The notes beneath the pieces are model-generated. The model searched no databases. It was given only the letters and a program-made list of their open reading frames with translations, and was not told the origin of the DNA. This document shows, piece by piece, positions 27,305 through 35,848 of a stretch of DNA of 64,000 nt (positions within the stretch are counted from its first letter, which is position 1; every line of letters starts with the position of its first letter). The translations under genes were made by a program, and so were the position numbers. The stretch comes from Acidovorax sp. MR-S7 (GTDB lineage Bacteria; Pseudomonadota; Gammaproteobacteria; Burkholderiales; Burkholderiaceae_C): assembly GCF_000400995.2 (NCBI RefSeq), contig NZ_DF238891.1, forward strand, positions 62,001 through 126,000. Direction: 5' to 3'.

Positions 27305-28339
27305 TTATTGCTTGCGCGCGGCGATGGCCTTTTCCGCCATGTCCACGAGGTTGGTGCCGATGGTGGGCTTCCACTTGTCGTAGACGGGGCGGGTGGCCTT
27401 CACGAAGACTTCGCGCTGCGCGGGCGTGAGCTGCGTGACGGTCACGCCCATGCCGGCGATGTCCTTGAGCAGCGGCTTGCCGGCTTCCACCAGGCCCTTG
27501 CGCGCCAGCACGATCTCCTGCTTGCCCGCGTCCACGGCGGCCTGGCGCACGATGCCCTGGTCGGCCGGCGTCCAGCTGTTCCAGATGTCCTTGTTGACCA
27601 CGAACACCAGCGGGTCGGCCATGTAGCCCCAGGTGGTGACGAACTTTTGGCCCACGGTGTGCATCTTCAGCACGGTGAAGAGGAACAGCGGGTTCTCCTG
27701 CCCGTCCACCGCGCCGCTGGACAGGGCCGGCTGCGCGTCGGCCCAGCTCATCTGCGTGGGGTTGGCGCCCAGGGCGGTGAACATGTCGGCGAAGATGGGC
27801 GAGCCCACCACGCGGATCTTCATGCCCTTGAGGTCCTCGGGCTTCTCGATGGCGCGCTTGGAGTTGGTGATCTCGCGGTAGCCGTTCTCGCCCCAGGCCA
27901 GCGGCACGACGCCGGCCTTGTCCAGCGTCTTGAAGATCTCCTTGCCCACCTCGCCCTGCGTGAGCGCGTCCACGGCGGCGTAGTCGGGCATCAGGAAGGG
28001 CAGCGAGAACAGGTTGAGCTGCTTGACCTGCGGCGACCAGTTGATGGTCGAGCCCACGGCCATGTCGATCACGCCCTGGCGCAGCGCGGAGAACTCGCGC
28101 GTCTGGTCGCCCTGGATCAGCGATACGCCGGGGTAGAGCTTGATGTTGATGCGGCCCTGCGTGCGCTCCTTGACCAGGTCGGCCCAGATCTGGCCGGCCA
28201 TGCCCCAGGGCGTGGGCGGGCCCAGCACCAGCGACAGGCGGTATTCGCTCTTGTAGTTGCTTTGCGCCATCGCCGGTGCGGCGACGGTGAGGGCAGCGGC
28301 CGCAGCCACGGCAGATGCGAGGAAGGTACGCAGTTTCAT
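27305..28339 (-). CDS. dctP: TRAP transporter solute-binding protein
   Basis: A 344-residue periplasmic binding protein with a signal peptide (MKLRTFLASAVAAAAALTVA, cleaved near APAMAQ). It shows DctP-family sequence such as KIRVVGSPIFADMFTALGANP and LSSGAVDGQENPLF, including the Arg (KIRV) that binds the substrate carboxylate. It captures an organic acid for the DctQM membrane part. Because acoAB follows, a 2-oxo acid or similar ligand is likely, but this is inferred. Confidence 0.93.
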   Translation of the reverse strand: MKLRTFLASAVAAAAALTVAAPAMAQSNYKSEYRLSLVLGPPTPWGMAGQIWADLVKERTQGRINIKLYPGVSLIQGDQTREFSALRQGVIDMAVGSTINWSPQVKQLNLFSLPFLMPDYAAVDALTQGEVGKEIFKTLDKAGVVPLAWGENGYREITNSKRAIEKPEDLKGMKIRVVGSPIFADMFTALGANPTQMSWADAQPALSSGAVDGQENPLFLFTVLKMHTVGQKFVTTWGYMADPLVFVVNKDIWNSWTPADQGIVRQAAVDAGKQEIVLARKGLVEAGKPLLKDIAGMGVTVTQLTPAQREVFVKATRPVYDKWKPTIGTNLVDMAEKAIAARKQ

Positions 28340-28362
28340 GGGTTGGTCTCCTTGGAAAATTT

Positions 28363-29661
28363 TCAATAGCCGAGGTAATGGGGCAGCCACAGGGCCAGTT
28401 GCGGGAAAGCGATCACGGCCACCATCACCAGGAACATCGCCAGCAGCATGGGGCCGACCCAGCGCACGGTGGATTCCATGCGCACGCCGGCGATGCGGCA
28501 CGACACCATCAGGTTCACGGCCAGCGGCGGCGTGAACTGGCCCAGCGCCACCTTCAGCGTGAGGATCACGCCGAACCACACCGGGTCCCAGCCGTAGTGG
28601 TTCATGATGGGCAGCAGCAGCGGCACGAAGATCAGGAAGATGGAGATGCCGTCCAGGAACATGCCCACGGTGATGAGCAGCAGGATCAGCAGCGACAGCA
28701 CGCCGTATTCGCCCAGGCCCGAGTTCACGATGGCCTTGGCCACCGGGTCGATCACGCCCAGCGTGGACAGCGAGAACGCGAAGATGCCCGCCAGCGACAC
28801 CACCAGCAGGATCACGGCCGACAGCTCGCCGGCCTCGCGCAGGATCACGTACAGGTCGCGCACCCCGATGGTGCGGTAGACTACCATGCCCACGAACAGG
28901 CCGTAGAACACGGCCACCACGGCCGCCTCGGTGGGCGTGAACCAGCCCGCGCGCATGCCGCCCAGGATCAGCACCGGCGCGGCCAGGCCCCAGGAGGCTT
29001 CCTTGAGGCTCTTCCAGAACGGCGGGCGCGGCATGGACGATTCGAGCGCGCCCATCTTGTGCCTGCGCGCCATCCACACGGCGGGGACGATCAGCGCCAC
29101 GCCCGCCAGCACGCCCGGCACCATGCCGGCCGCGAACAGCGCCGGCACCGACGCCGTGGGCACCAGCACCGAGTAGATGATGAAGGCCACCGAGGGCGGG
29201 ATCAGGATGTCCGTGGCCGCCGCGGCGCCCACCACGCTGGCCGAGAAGCTGCCCGGGTAGCCCGCGCGGCTCATGGCCGCGATCATCACGCCGCCCACGG
29301 CCGCCGCGTTGGCCGGCCCCGAGCCCGAGATGCCGCCCAGGAACATGGCCACGGCGATCGCCACCAGCGGCAGCATGCCGGGGCCGCGCCCCACGATGGC
29401 CACGGCGAAGTTGACCAGGCGCAACGCCACGCCCGAGCGGTCGAAGATCGAGCCCACGAGCACGAACATGGGGATGGCCAGCAGCGGGTACTTGCCCAGC
29501 CCGGCGTAGAAGTTCTGCGGCACGGCCAGCAGGCCGAACCACTGCGCGTCGGCATTGGCCAGCGCGATGCAGGCCGCGCCGGCCAGGCCCAGCGCCGCGC
29601 CGATGGGCACGCCCACGAACATCAGCACCAGGAAGGCGACGAAGAGCAGCGTGGCGATCAT
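28363..29661 (-). CDS. dctM: TRAP transporter large permease
   Basis: A 432-residue polytopic membrane protein of the DctM family, with family motifs such as GISGSGPANAAAVGGVMI and EAAVVAVFYGLFVG and a C-terminal TPPLAVNLMVSCRIAGV. It performs sodium-coupled uptake of the organic acid bound by DctP. Its ATG overlaps the dctQ stop (ATGA), and dctP follows 23 bases after it. Confidence 0.95.
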   Translation of the reverse strand: MIATLLFVAFLVLMFVGVPIGAALGLAGAACIALANADAQWFGLLAVPQNFYAGLGKYPLLAIPMFVLVGSIFDRSGVALRLVNFAVAIVGRGPGMLPLVAIAVAMFLGGISGSGPANAAAVGGVMIAAMSRAGYPGSFSASVVGAAAATDILIPPSVAFIIYSVLVPTASVPALFAAGMVPGVLAGVALIVPAVWMARRHKMGALESSMPRPPFWKSLKEASWGLAAPVLILGGMRAGWFTPTEAAVVAVFYGLFVGMVVYRTIGVRDLYVILREAGELSAVILLVVSLAGIFAFSLSTLGVIDPVAKAIVNSGLGEYGVLSLLILLLITVGMFLDGISIFLIFVPLLLPIMNHYGWDPVWFGVILTLKVALGQFTPPLAVNLMVSCRIAGVRMESTVRWVGPMLLAMFLVMVAVIAFPQLALWLPHYLGY

Positions 29662-30239
29662 GGCTGGCGCTCCTCGCTGTCATCGCCCAGGAACTCGACG
29701 TCGCTCTGGCGCGAGCGGCGGATGAACAGGCCCACGGCACGCCAGGTGATGAGCAGCGACAGCACGGGCAGCCACACCGAGTACCACCATTGCGGCACGC
29801 CGATGCCGGGCGAGGTCTCCTCGTAGCGGAAATCGTCCCACACCACGCGCACCGACAGCGCCGCGATCAGCGCGAAGAGCAGCGCCACCATCAGCGCGCC
29901 CAGCTGCGCCAGGAAGCGCCGGCGTGCGGCGGAGCCGCTTTCGCAGAAGAACTCGATACGGATGTGGCGGTCGCGCGCCACGGCGGCCGAGCCGGCCACC
30001 AGGGCCAGCACGATCATCAGGAAGATGGAGATCTCCTCCGTCCAGGCGAAGGAGGAGCTGGTGAAGTAGCGCACGAGCACGTTGGCGAACGTGATCAGCG
30101 CCAGCAGCGCCATGACGATGACGGTGAGCCAGTCCTCGATGCGCAGGGAGCGGGGTTCGTCGCTAGAGGAGGGGGACGTGGGCGCGCCATCCGGGGCTGC
30201 GGCATCGTTGGCCGGCCCGGGAGAGGGGTGGGAGGACAT
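29658..30239 (-). CDS. dctQ: TRAP transporter small permease
   Basis: A 193-residue DctQ-type protein with a 35-residue Ser/Pro-rich N-terminal tail, four transmembrane segments and the family EEISIFLMIVLALVAGSAAVARDRHIRIEFF stretch (given in part). It bridges the large permease and the binding protein. It starts the five-gene minus-strand operon dctQMP-acoAB and is divergent from a LysR gene. Confidence 0.9.
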   Translation of the reverse strand: MSSHPSPGPANDAAAPDGAPTSPSSSDEPRSLRIEDWLTVIVMALLALITFANVLVRYFTSSSFAWTEEISIFLMIVLALVAGSAAVARDRHIRIEFFCESGSAARRRFLAQLGALMVALLFALIAALSVRVVWDDFRYEETSPGIGVPQWWYSVWLPVLSLLITWRAVGLFIRRSRQSDVEFLGDDSEERQP

Positions 30240-30452
30240 GGGGGCAGGAAGCAGAAAAGTCGAACATGGAAGACAAACCACTGCAGCCCGCCAGCGTTGT
30301 GCACCGGGAGCCTTGACGGGGGAGCCGCGCTTGGGGCGCGGCAGCACTCCATTTTGCATGCAGATCCCGGCGGCTCCGGGCAAGGGTGTTCCCTGAGTCT
30401 TCCCTCTGTGCGGGGGGCCTGGGCGGCATTCCCGGCACGATAATGCGGCTCC
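30240..30452. promoter_or_regulatory. divergent promoter region (TRAP operon / LysR)
   Basis: A 213-base spacer between divergent dctQ and a LysR gene, the usual position for a LysR-controlled regulatory region. It contains a TGCATGCA palindrome in TTTTGCATGCAGAT (about 30354-30367). I could not mark reliable -35/-10 boxes. Confidence 0.45.
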
Positions 30453-31394
30453 ATGGAAACCAAATGGCTTGAGGATTTCGTCAGCCTGGCCGAGACGCGC
30501 AGCTTCAGCCGCTCCGCGCAACTGCGCCACGTGACGCAGCCGGCGTTTTCGCGCCGTATCCAGGCGCTGGAAGCCTGGGCCGGCACCGATCTGGTGGACC
30601 GCAGCTCCTACCCCACGCGGCTCACCGCCGCCGGCAACACGCTGTACGACCAGGCGCTGGAAGTGCTGCAGGCCCTGCAGAACACCCGCGCCATGCTGCG
30701 CGCGCACACCAGCGCGGGCACCGACATGGTGGAGTTCGCGGTGCCGCACACGCTGGCGTTCACCTTCTTTCCGGCATGGGTGTCCAGCCTGCGCGAGGAC
30801 TTCGGCCCGCTCAAGAGCCGGCTCATCGCGCTGAACGTGCACGACGCGGTGATGCGCCTCGTCGAAGGCGGCTGCGACCTGCTCATCGCCTACCACCACC
30901 CGTCGCAGCCGTTCCAGCTCGATTCGGAGCGCTACGAGATGGTCAGCTTGGGCCAGGAGTCGCTGGCGCCCTATGCCAAGGCCGATGCCGACGGGCAGCC
31001 GATCCACTGCCTGCCCGGGCGCCCTGGCCAGCCGCTGCCGTACCTGGGCTATGCGCCTGGCGCCTATCTGGGCCGGGTGACGGAGCTGATCCTCAAGCAG
31101 GCGGGCACGGCCATCCACTTGGAGCGCGTGTACGAGACCGACATGGCCGAGGGGCTGAAGGCCATGGCGCTCGAAGGCCACGGCGTGGCCTTCCTGCCGC
31201 ACAGCGCGGTGAAGAAGGAACTGCGCTCGCGCAAGCTGGTGAGTGCCGTGCCGCTCGGCGTGGACAGCCTGCAAATGGTGATGGATGTGCGCGTCTACCG
31301 GGAAAAACCCTCGCGCAAGGAGCCGGCCAAGGGTTTGGCGCAGTCGCTGTGGGCGTATCTGCAGGCGCGCGACAGCGGGCACAAGCCCATCTGA
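30453..31394 (+). CDS. LysR-family regulator, likely of the TRAP-aco operon
   Basis: A 313-residue LysR protein: N-terminal winged helix (LEDFVSLAETRSFSRSAQLR, then TQPAFSRRIQALEAWAG) and a C-terminal inducer-binding domain with EGLKAMALEGHGVAFLPHSAV. Its position divergent from dctQMP-acoAB suggests it controls that operon in response to the transported acid. The family is certain; the target is inferred. Confidence 0.92.
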   Translation: METKWLEDFVSLAETRSFSRSAQLRHVTQPAFSRRIQALEAWAGTDLVDRSSYPTRLTAAGNTLYDQALEVLQALQNTRAMLRAHTSAGTDMVEFAVPHTLAFTFFPAWVSSLREDFGPLKSRLIALNVHDAVMRLVEGGCDLLIAYHHPSQPFQLDSERYEMVSLGQESLAPYAKADADGQPIHCLPGRPGQPLPYLGYAPGAYLGRVTELILKQAGTAIHLERVYETDMAEGLKAMALEGHGVAFLPHSAVKKELRSRKLVSAVPLGVDSLQMVMDVRVYREKPSRKEPAKGLAQSLWAYLQARDSGHKPI

Positions 31395-31540
31395 CCGTAC
31401 ATGCGGGATGCGCATATGAAGTCCCATCATCGGCATTGGATGGCGGCGGAGCGCGCCATTACAGTCGCACCCCATTCCAAACGATTCAAAGGCGAGCTGC
31501 CCGCATGGGCGCATCGTCCTGGCCTCGGAGACATTTCCCC

Positions 31541-32422
31541 ATGAGATTCGGGTACCTGCTGGCCCTGCTGGCCGCCTTGGCGTGCAGCACCTTCGCGCAA
31601 GCCGAGGGCGTGCTGGACCGCGTGCGTGGGGGCGGGCCGCTGGTCATCGCGCACCGCGAGTCGTCGGTGCCGTTCTCCTATGTCCACGAAGGCAGGGCCG
31701 TCGGCTATGCGGTGGACCTGTGCCTGCGCATCGCCGAGGTGGTGCGCCAGAAGACGGGCCGCAAGGACATGCCCGTGCAGATGCTGCAGGTGACGCCCTC
31801 CAACCGCATCGAGGCGGTGAAGTCCGGCAAGGCCGACATGGAATGCGGCTCCACCACCAACAACGCCGAGCGCCGCAAGGACGTGGCGTTCACCATCCCG
31901 CACTTCATCACCGGCGCGCGACTGCTGGTGCCGGCAGCGAGCAAGGTGGAGCGCATGGAGGACCTGGAAGGCAGGAAGCTCGTGTCCACCCAGGGCACGA
32001 CGCCCCTGAAGGCCGCCGAGCAGGCCAACCGCGAGCGGCTCATGCGCATCCAGATGGTGGAGGCGCCCGACCACGAGGCCGCGGTACGCATGGTCGAGAA
32101 GGGCGAGGCCGACGCGTTCGTGATGGACGACGTGCTGCTCTACGGCCTGGCCTCCAACCGCGCCGATCCCCAGGCGCTGAAGGTGGTGGGGCGCTTCGTG
32201 ACCACGGAGCCGCTGGCCATCATGCTGCCCAAGGGCGACGACGAATTCAAGAAGCTGGTGGACGCCGAGATGCGGCGCCTGATCTCCAGCCGCGAGATCT
32301 ATGCGATCTACGACCGGTGGTTCATGCGCCCCATCCCGCCCACGCAGCGTGCGCTGAACCTGCCCGTGAGCTATTTGCTGCGGGACTTCTGGAAATACCC
32401 TAGCGACGAGGTCCCCTTCTAA
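31541..32422 (+). CDS. amino-acid ABC transporter binding protein (solitary)
   Basis: A 293-residue periplasmic binding protein, with a signal peptide (MRFGYLLALLAALACSTFAQA). It is clearly related to the GltI protein encoded next: both have MECGSTTNN/S-A-R-K-EVAF, DAFVMD/IMDG and a C-terminal YDRWFMRPIPP motif. It lacks its own permease genes and may feed the GltJKL permease with a second ligand, or may be a duplicate taking a new ligand. The start at 31541 gives a good signal peptide. Confidence 0.9.
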   Translation: MRFGYLLALLAALACSTFAQAEGVLDRVRGGGPLVIAHRESSVPFSYVHEGRAVGYAVDLCLRIAEVVRQKTGRKDMPVQMLQVTPSNRIEAVKSGKADMECGSTTNNAERRKDVAFTIPHFITGARLLVPAASKVERMEDLEGRKLVSTQGTTPLKAAEQANRERLMRIQMVEAPDHEAAVRMVEKGEADAFVMDDVLLYGLASNRADPQALKVVGRFVTTEPLAIMLPKGDDEFKKLVDAEMRRLISSREIYAIYDRWFMRPIPPTQRALNLPVSYLLRDFWKYPSDEVPF

Positions 32423-32539
32423 GGCCCGGAACACGCACAATAGGAACCGCTTCGACCCGCTGGCTTGGGCTTGCCGTCCAGGCCCGGGTGCCCGATTCAC
32501 TACACTTCGTCACCCGCTTCACCCACAAGGAGATTTCAC

Positions 32540-33439
32540 ATGAAGAAGCATTTGCTGGCCGCCGCCATTACCGTCCTGGCTGCAGGCAGCGCGTTCGCGC
32601 AGGCCAACGACACGCTGGCCAAGATCAAGTCCAGCGGCGCCGTCACGCTGGGCGTGCGCGAGTCCTCCGGCCTGGGCTACACCCTGGGCAACGGCAAGTA
32701 CGTGGGCTTCCACACCGAAATGGGGGAGCGCATCCTGGACGACATCCAGAAGCAGCTCGGCCTGTCCAAGATGGAAGTCAAGTACCAGCCCGTGACCTCG
32801 CAGAACCGCATCCCGCTGGTGACCAACGGCACGGTGGACATGGAGTGCGGCTCCACCACCAACAGCGCGGCCCGCCAGAAGGAAGTGGCCTTCGCCGTGA
32901 CCACCTACGTGGAGGAAGTGCGCATCGCCGTGAACGCCAAGTCCGGCATCACCGGCATCAAGGACCTGAACGGCAAGACCATCGTGACCACCACCGGCAC
33001 GACCTCGGTGCAGACCCTGCGCAAGAACAAGCGCGCCGACGGCCTGACTTTCAAGGAAGTCATGGGCAAGGACCACGCCGACAGCTTCCTGATGCTGGAG
33101 ACCGGCCGCGCCGACGCCTTCATCATGGACGGCTCCATCCTGGCCGCCAACATCTCCAAGTCCAAGAGCCCTGCCGACTACAAGATCGTCGGCGAAGTGC
33201 TGTCGGTCGAGCCCATCGCCTGCATGATCCGCAAGGACGACCCCGCCTTCAAGAAGGCCGTGGACGACTCCATCAAGCGCCAGATCGCCGACGGCTCGCT
33301 GGCCAAGCTGTACGACAAGTGGTTCATGCAGCCCATCCCGCCGGCCAACGTGAAGATCGGCCTGCCGCTGTCCGAAGCCACCAAGGACGCTTGGGCCCAT
33401 CCGAACGACAAGCCCATGGAGTCCTACGAAGTCAAGTAA
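32540..33439 (+). CDS. gltI: glutamate/aspartate ABC transporter binding protein
   Basis: A 299-residue GltI-type protein: signal peptide (MKKHLLAAAITVLAAGSAFA), GVRESSGLGYTLGNGKYVGF, MECGSTTNSAARQKEVAF and YDKWFMQPIPPANVKIGLPL. It binds acidic amino acids, probably glutamate and aspartate. AAGGAG precedes the ATG. A strong hairpin after the gene separates it from gltJKL, as in many operons where binding protein is made in excess. Confidence 0.95.
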   Translation: MKKHLLAAAITVLAAGSAFAQANDTLAKIKSSGAVTLGVRESSGLGYTLGNGKYVGFHTEMGERILDDIQKQLGLSKMEVKYQPVTSQNRIPLVTNGTVDMECGSTTNSAARQKEVAFAVTTYVEEVRIAVNAKSGITGIKDLNGKTIVTTTGTTSVQTLRKNKRADGLTFKEVMGKDHADSFLMLETGRADAFIMDGSILAANISKSKSPADYKIVGEVLSVEPIACMIRKDDPAFKKAVDDSIKRQIADGSLAKLYDKWFMQPIPPANVKIGLPLSEATKDAWAHPNDKPMESYEVK

Positions 33440-33457
33440 GAGGCTTTCCGCCCGGAT

Positions 33458-33495
33458 CGCCCCTTCTGCCAAACGGCCGGAAGGGGCGTTTTTTG
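33458..33495 (+). terminator. hairpin terminator between gltI and gltJ
   Basis: CGCCCCTTC (33458-33466) pairs with GAAGGGGCG (33480-33488) and is followed by six T. It begins 19 bases after the gltI stop and lies 66 bases before gltJ. It may act as a partial terminator that lowers permease mRNA relative to binding protein. Confidence 0.8.
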
Positions 33496-33560
33496 TTGCC
33501 GCCGCAGCCAGCGCATGCCTGCGGCGGCGGCATGGTCAGATGAATTGAAAGGGTGCTCCT

Positions 33561-34313
33561 ATGAACTGGGAATGGCAGGTGTTCTGCCAAGACACCATTA
33601 CCCAAGAGGTCGGACAGAGCTGCTTCGGCAAGGGCGGCGACGTGACCTACCTCGACTGGATGCTGTCGGCCTGGGGCTGGACGGTGTCCGTCTCCTTGCT
33701 GTCGCTGGTCATCGCGCTGGTGGTCGGCTCGCTCGTCGGCACGCTGCGCACGCTCGAGGGCCGACCCTGGGTCGTACGCCTGGGCAATGCCTGGGTCGAG
33801 CTGTTCCGCAACATCCCGCTGCTGGTGCACATCTTCGTGTGGTACCACGTGGTGCCTGCCATGTTTCCCGCGATGAAGTCGTTGCCGGGCTTCGTGCTGG
33901 TGGTGTTCGCGCTGGGTTTCTTCACCTCGGCGCGTATCGCCGAGCAGGTGCGCTCGGGCATCCAGGCGCTGCCGCGCGGCCAGCGCTATGCGGGCATGGC
34001 GCTGGGCTTCACCACGTTCCAGTATTACCGCTATGTGCTGCTGCCCATGGCCTTCCGCATCATCATCCCGCCGCTCACCAGCGAGACCATGAACGTGTTC
34101 AAGAACTCGTCCGTGGCGTTCGCCGTCTCGGTGGCCGAACTGACCATGTTCGCCATGCAGGCACAGGAAGAGACAGCGCGCGGCGTGGAGATCTACCTGG
34201 CCGTCACGGCGCTGTATGTGATCTCGGCCTTCGCCATCAATCGCATCATGGCCTTCATCGAGAAGCGCACGCGCGTGCCGGGGCTGATTGCCGCAGGCGG
34301 GGGAGGACACTGA
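33561..34313 (+). CDS. gltJ: glutamate/aspartate ABC transporter permease
   Basis: A 250-residue permease with a His/Met-type inner-membrane topology. It shows VELFRNIPLLVHIFVWYHVV, ARIAEQVRSGIQALPRGQRYAGMALGFT with the EAA loop, and ITSETMNVFKNSS-like sequence near residue 175. It forms the channel with gltK. GGGTG-type Shine-Dalgarno sequence precedes the ATG. Confidence 0.94.
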   Translation: MNWEWQVFCQDTITQEVGQSCFGKGGDVTYLDWMLSAWGWTVSVSLLSLVIALVVGSLVGTLRTLEGRPWVVRLGNAWVELFRNIPLLVHIFVWYHVVPAMFPAMKSLPGFVLVVFALGFFTSARIAEQVRSGIQALPRGQRYAGMALGFTTFQYYRYVLLPMAFRIIIPPLTSETMNVFKNSSVAFAVSVAELTMFAMQAQEETARGVEIYLAVTALYVISAFAINRIMAFIEKRTRVPGLIAAGGGGH

Positions 34314-34314
34314 C

Positions 34315-34986
34315 ATGAACCTCAACATCGACTGGTCCTTCTTCACCTGGGAGCTGTTCTCCAGCTTCGTGCTCAAGGGCCTTTATTTCAGCGTCACCCT
34401 CACCGTGATCGCCACGCTGGGCGGCATCGCGCTGGGCACGGTGCTGGCGCTCATGCGCCTGTCGGGCAAGAAATGGCTGGACGTGCCCGCGACCATCTAC
34501 GTCAACGGCATGCGTTCCATTCCGCTGGTCATGGTGATCCTGTGGTTCTTCCTGCTCGTGCCCATGATCATCGGCCGGCCCATCGGCGCGGAGATCTCGG
34601 CCGTCATCACCTTCATCGCGTTCGAGGCCGCCTACTTCAGCGAGATCATGCGCGCCGGCATCCAGTCCATCCCACGCGGCCAGGTCTTCGCGGGCCAGGC
34701 ACTGGGCATGACCTACGGGCAGAACATGAAGCTCGTCGTGCTGCCGCAGGCGTTCCGCAACATGCTGCCCGTGCTGCTCACGCAGACCATCATCCTGTTC
34801 CAGGACACCTCGCTGGTCTACGCCATCGGCGCCTACGACATGCTCAAGGGCTTCGAGATCGCGGGCAAGAACTTCGGCCGGCCCATCGAGGCCTACCTCG
34901 CCGCTGCCGTGGTCTATTTCGTCATCTGCTACGCGCTGTCCTGGACCGTGAAGCGCCTGCACAAGAAGATCGCCATCATCCGCTGA
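34315..34986 (+). CDS. gltK: glutamate/aspartate ABC transporter permease
   Basis: A 223-residue permease related to gltJ: GMRSIPLVMVILWFFLLVP, EIMRAGIQSIPRGQVFAGQALGMTY (EAA loop) and TIILFQDTSLVYAIGAYDML. A longer upstream frame exists, but the ATG at 34315 follows the gltJ stop after one base and gives the normal N-terminus MNLNIDWSFF. Confidence 0.94.
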   Translation: MNLNIDWSFFTWELFSSFVLKGLYFSVTLTVIATLGGIALGTVLALMRLSGKKWLDVPATIYVNGMRSIPLVMVILWFFLLVPMIIGRPIGAEISAVITFIAFEAAYFSEIMRAGIQSIPRGQVFAGQALGMTYGQNMKLVVLPQAFRNMLPVLLTQTIILFQDTSLVYAIGAYDMLKGFEIAGKNFGRPIEAYLAAAVVYFVICYALSWTVKRLHKKIAIIR

Positions 34987-35004
34987 TGCGGACTGGAGAG
35001 AAAC

Positions 35005-35751
35005 ATGAGCCAAATGATCGAGTTGAAAAACGTCTCCAAGTGGTACGGCACCTTCCAGGTGCTCAACGACTGCTCCACCAGCATCGGCAAGGGCGAGGTG
35101 GTCGTGGTCTGTGGGCCCTCGGGCTCGGGCAAGTCCACGCTCATCAAGACCATCAACGCGCTGGAGCCCGTCCAGAAGGGCGAGATCTGGGTGGATGGCA
35201 CGGCCATCCACGACCCCAAGACCAACCTGCCCAAGCTGCGCAGCCGCGTGGGCATGGTGTTCCAGCATTTCGAGCTGTTCCCGCACCTGTCGGTCACCGA
35301 GAACCTCACTATCGCCCAGGTCAAGGTGCTTGGCCGCAGCCAGGACGACGCGAAGAAGCGCGGCCTGAAGATGCTCGACCGCGTGGGGCTGTCGGCGCAC
35401 AAGGACAAGTTCCCCGGCCAGCTCTCGGGCGGCCAGCAGCAGCGCGTAGCCATCGCGCGTGCGTTGTCGATGGACCCCATCGTGATGCTGTTCGACGAAC
35501 CCACCTCGGCGCTCGACCCCGAGATGGTCGGCGAAGTGCTCGACGTGATGGTGGGCCTCGCCAACGAAGGCATGACCATGATGTGCGTGACCCACGAAAT
35601 GGGCTTCGCCAAGAAGGTCAGCAACCGCGTGATCTTCATGGACGTGGGCGGCAAGATCCTCGAGGACTGTTCCAGGGACGAATTCTTCGGCCACCCCGAG
35701 AACCGCCAGCCGCGCACCAAGGACTTCCTTAACAAGATCCTGCAGCATTGA
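35005..35751 (+). CDS. gltL: glutamate/aspartate ABC transporter ATPase
   Basis: A 248-residue ABC ATPase: Walker [11 protein letters not shown]-loop [14 protein letters not shown], signature [15 protein letters not shown], Walker [15 protein letters not shown], and H-loop [11 protein letters not shown]. This is the polar amino-acid subgroup (GlnQ/GltL). It starts 18 bases after gltK and ends the operon. Confidence 0.96.
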   Translation: MSQMIELKNVSKWYGTFQVLNDCSTSIGKGEVVVVCGPSGSGKSTLIKTINALEPVQKGEIWVDGTAIHDPKTNLPKLRSRVGMVFQHFELFPHLSVTENLTIAQVKVLGRSQDDAKKRGLKMLDRVGLSAHKDKFPGQLSGGQQQRVAIARALSMDPIVMLFDEPTSALDPEMVGEVLDVMVGLANEGMTMMCVTHEMGFAKKVSNRVIFMDVGGKILEDCSRDEFFGHPENRQPRTKDFLNKILQH

Positions 35752-35765
35752 CTGCCGATCCCCTT

Positions 35766-35800
35766 AAAGCAAAGGCGCCCGCGGGCGCCTTTGCTTTTTT
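35766..35800. terminator. strong rho-independent terminator after gltL
   Basis: A long near-perfect stem, AAAGCAAAGGCGCCC / GGGCGCCTTTGCTTT, around a 2-base loop with a T-run at its 3' end. The A-run on the other side makes it suitable to stop the converging phosphatase transcript too. Confidence 0.92.
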
Positions 35801-35848
35801 GATAGCTGCCGGCGCTTGATTGGTGGGCACTAGAGCCTGTTTTGATTC
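35800..35848. repeat. palindromic repeat fragment after the gltL terminator
   Basis: TTGATAGCTGCCGGCGCTTG followed by ATTGGTGGGCACTAGAGCCT and TTTTGATTCAAAA resembles the half-copies elsewhere in the window. It overlaps the 3' end of the phosphatase gene (stop at 35830). Confidence 0.5.
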
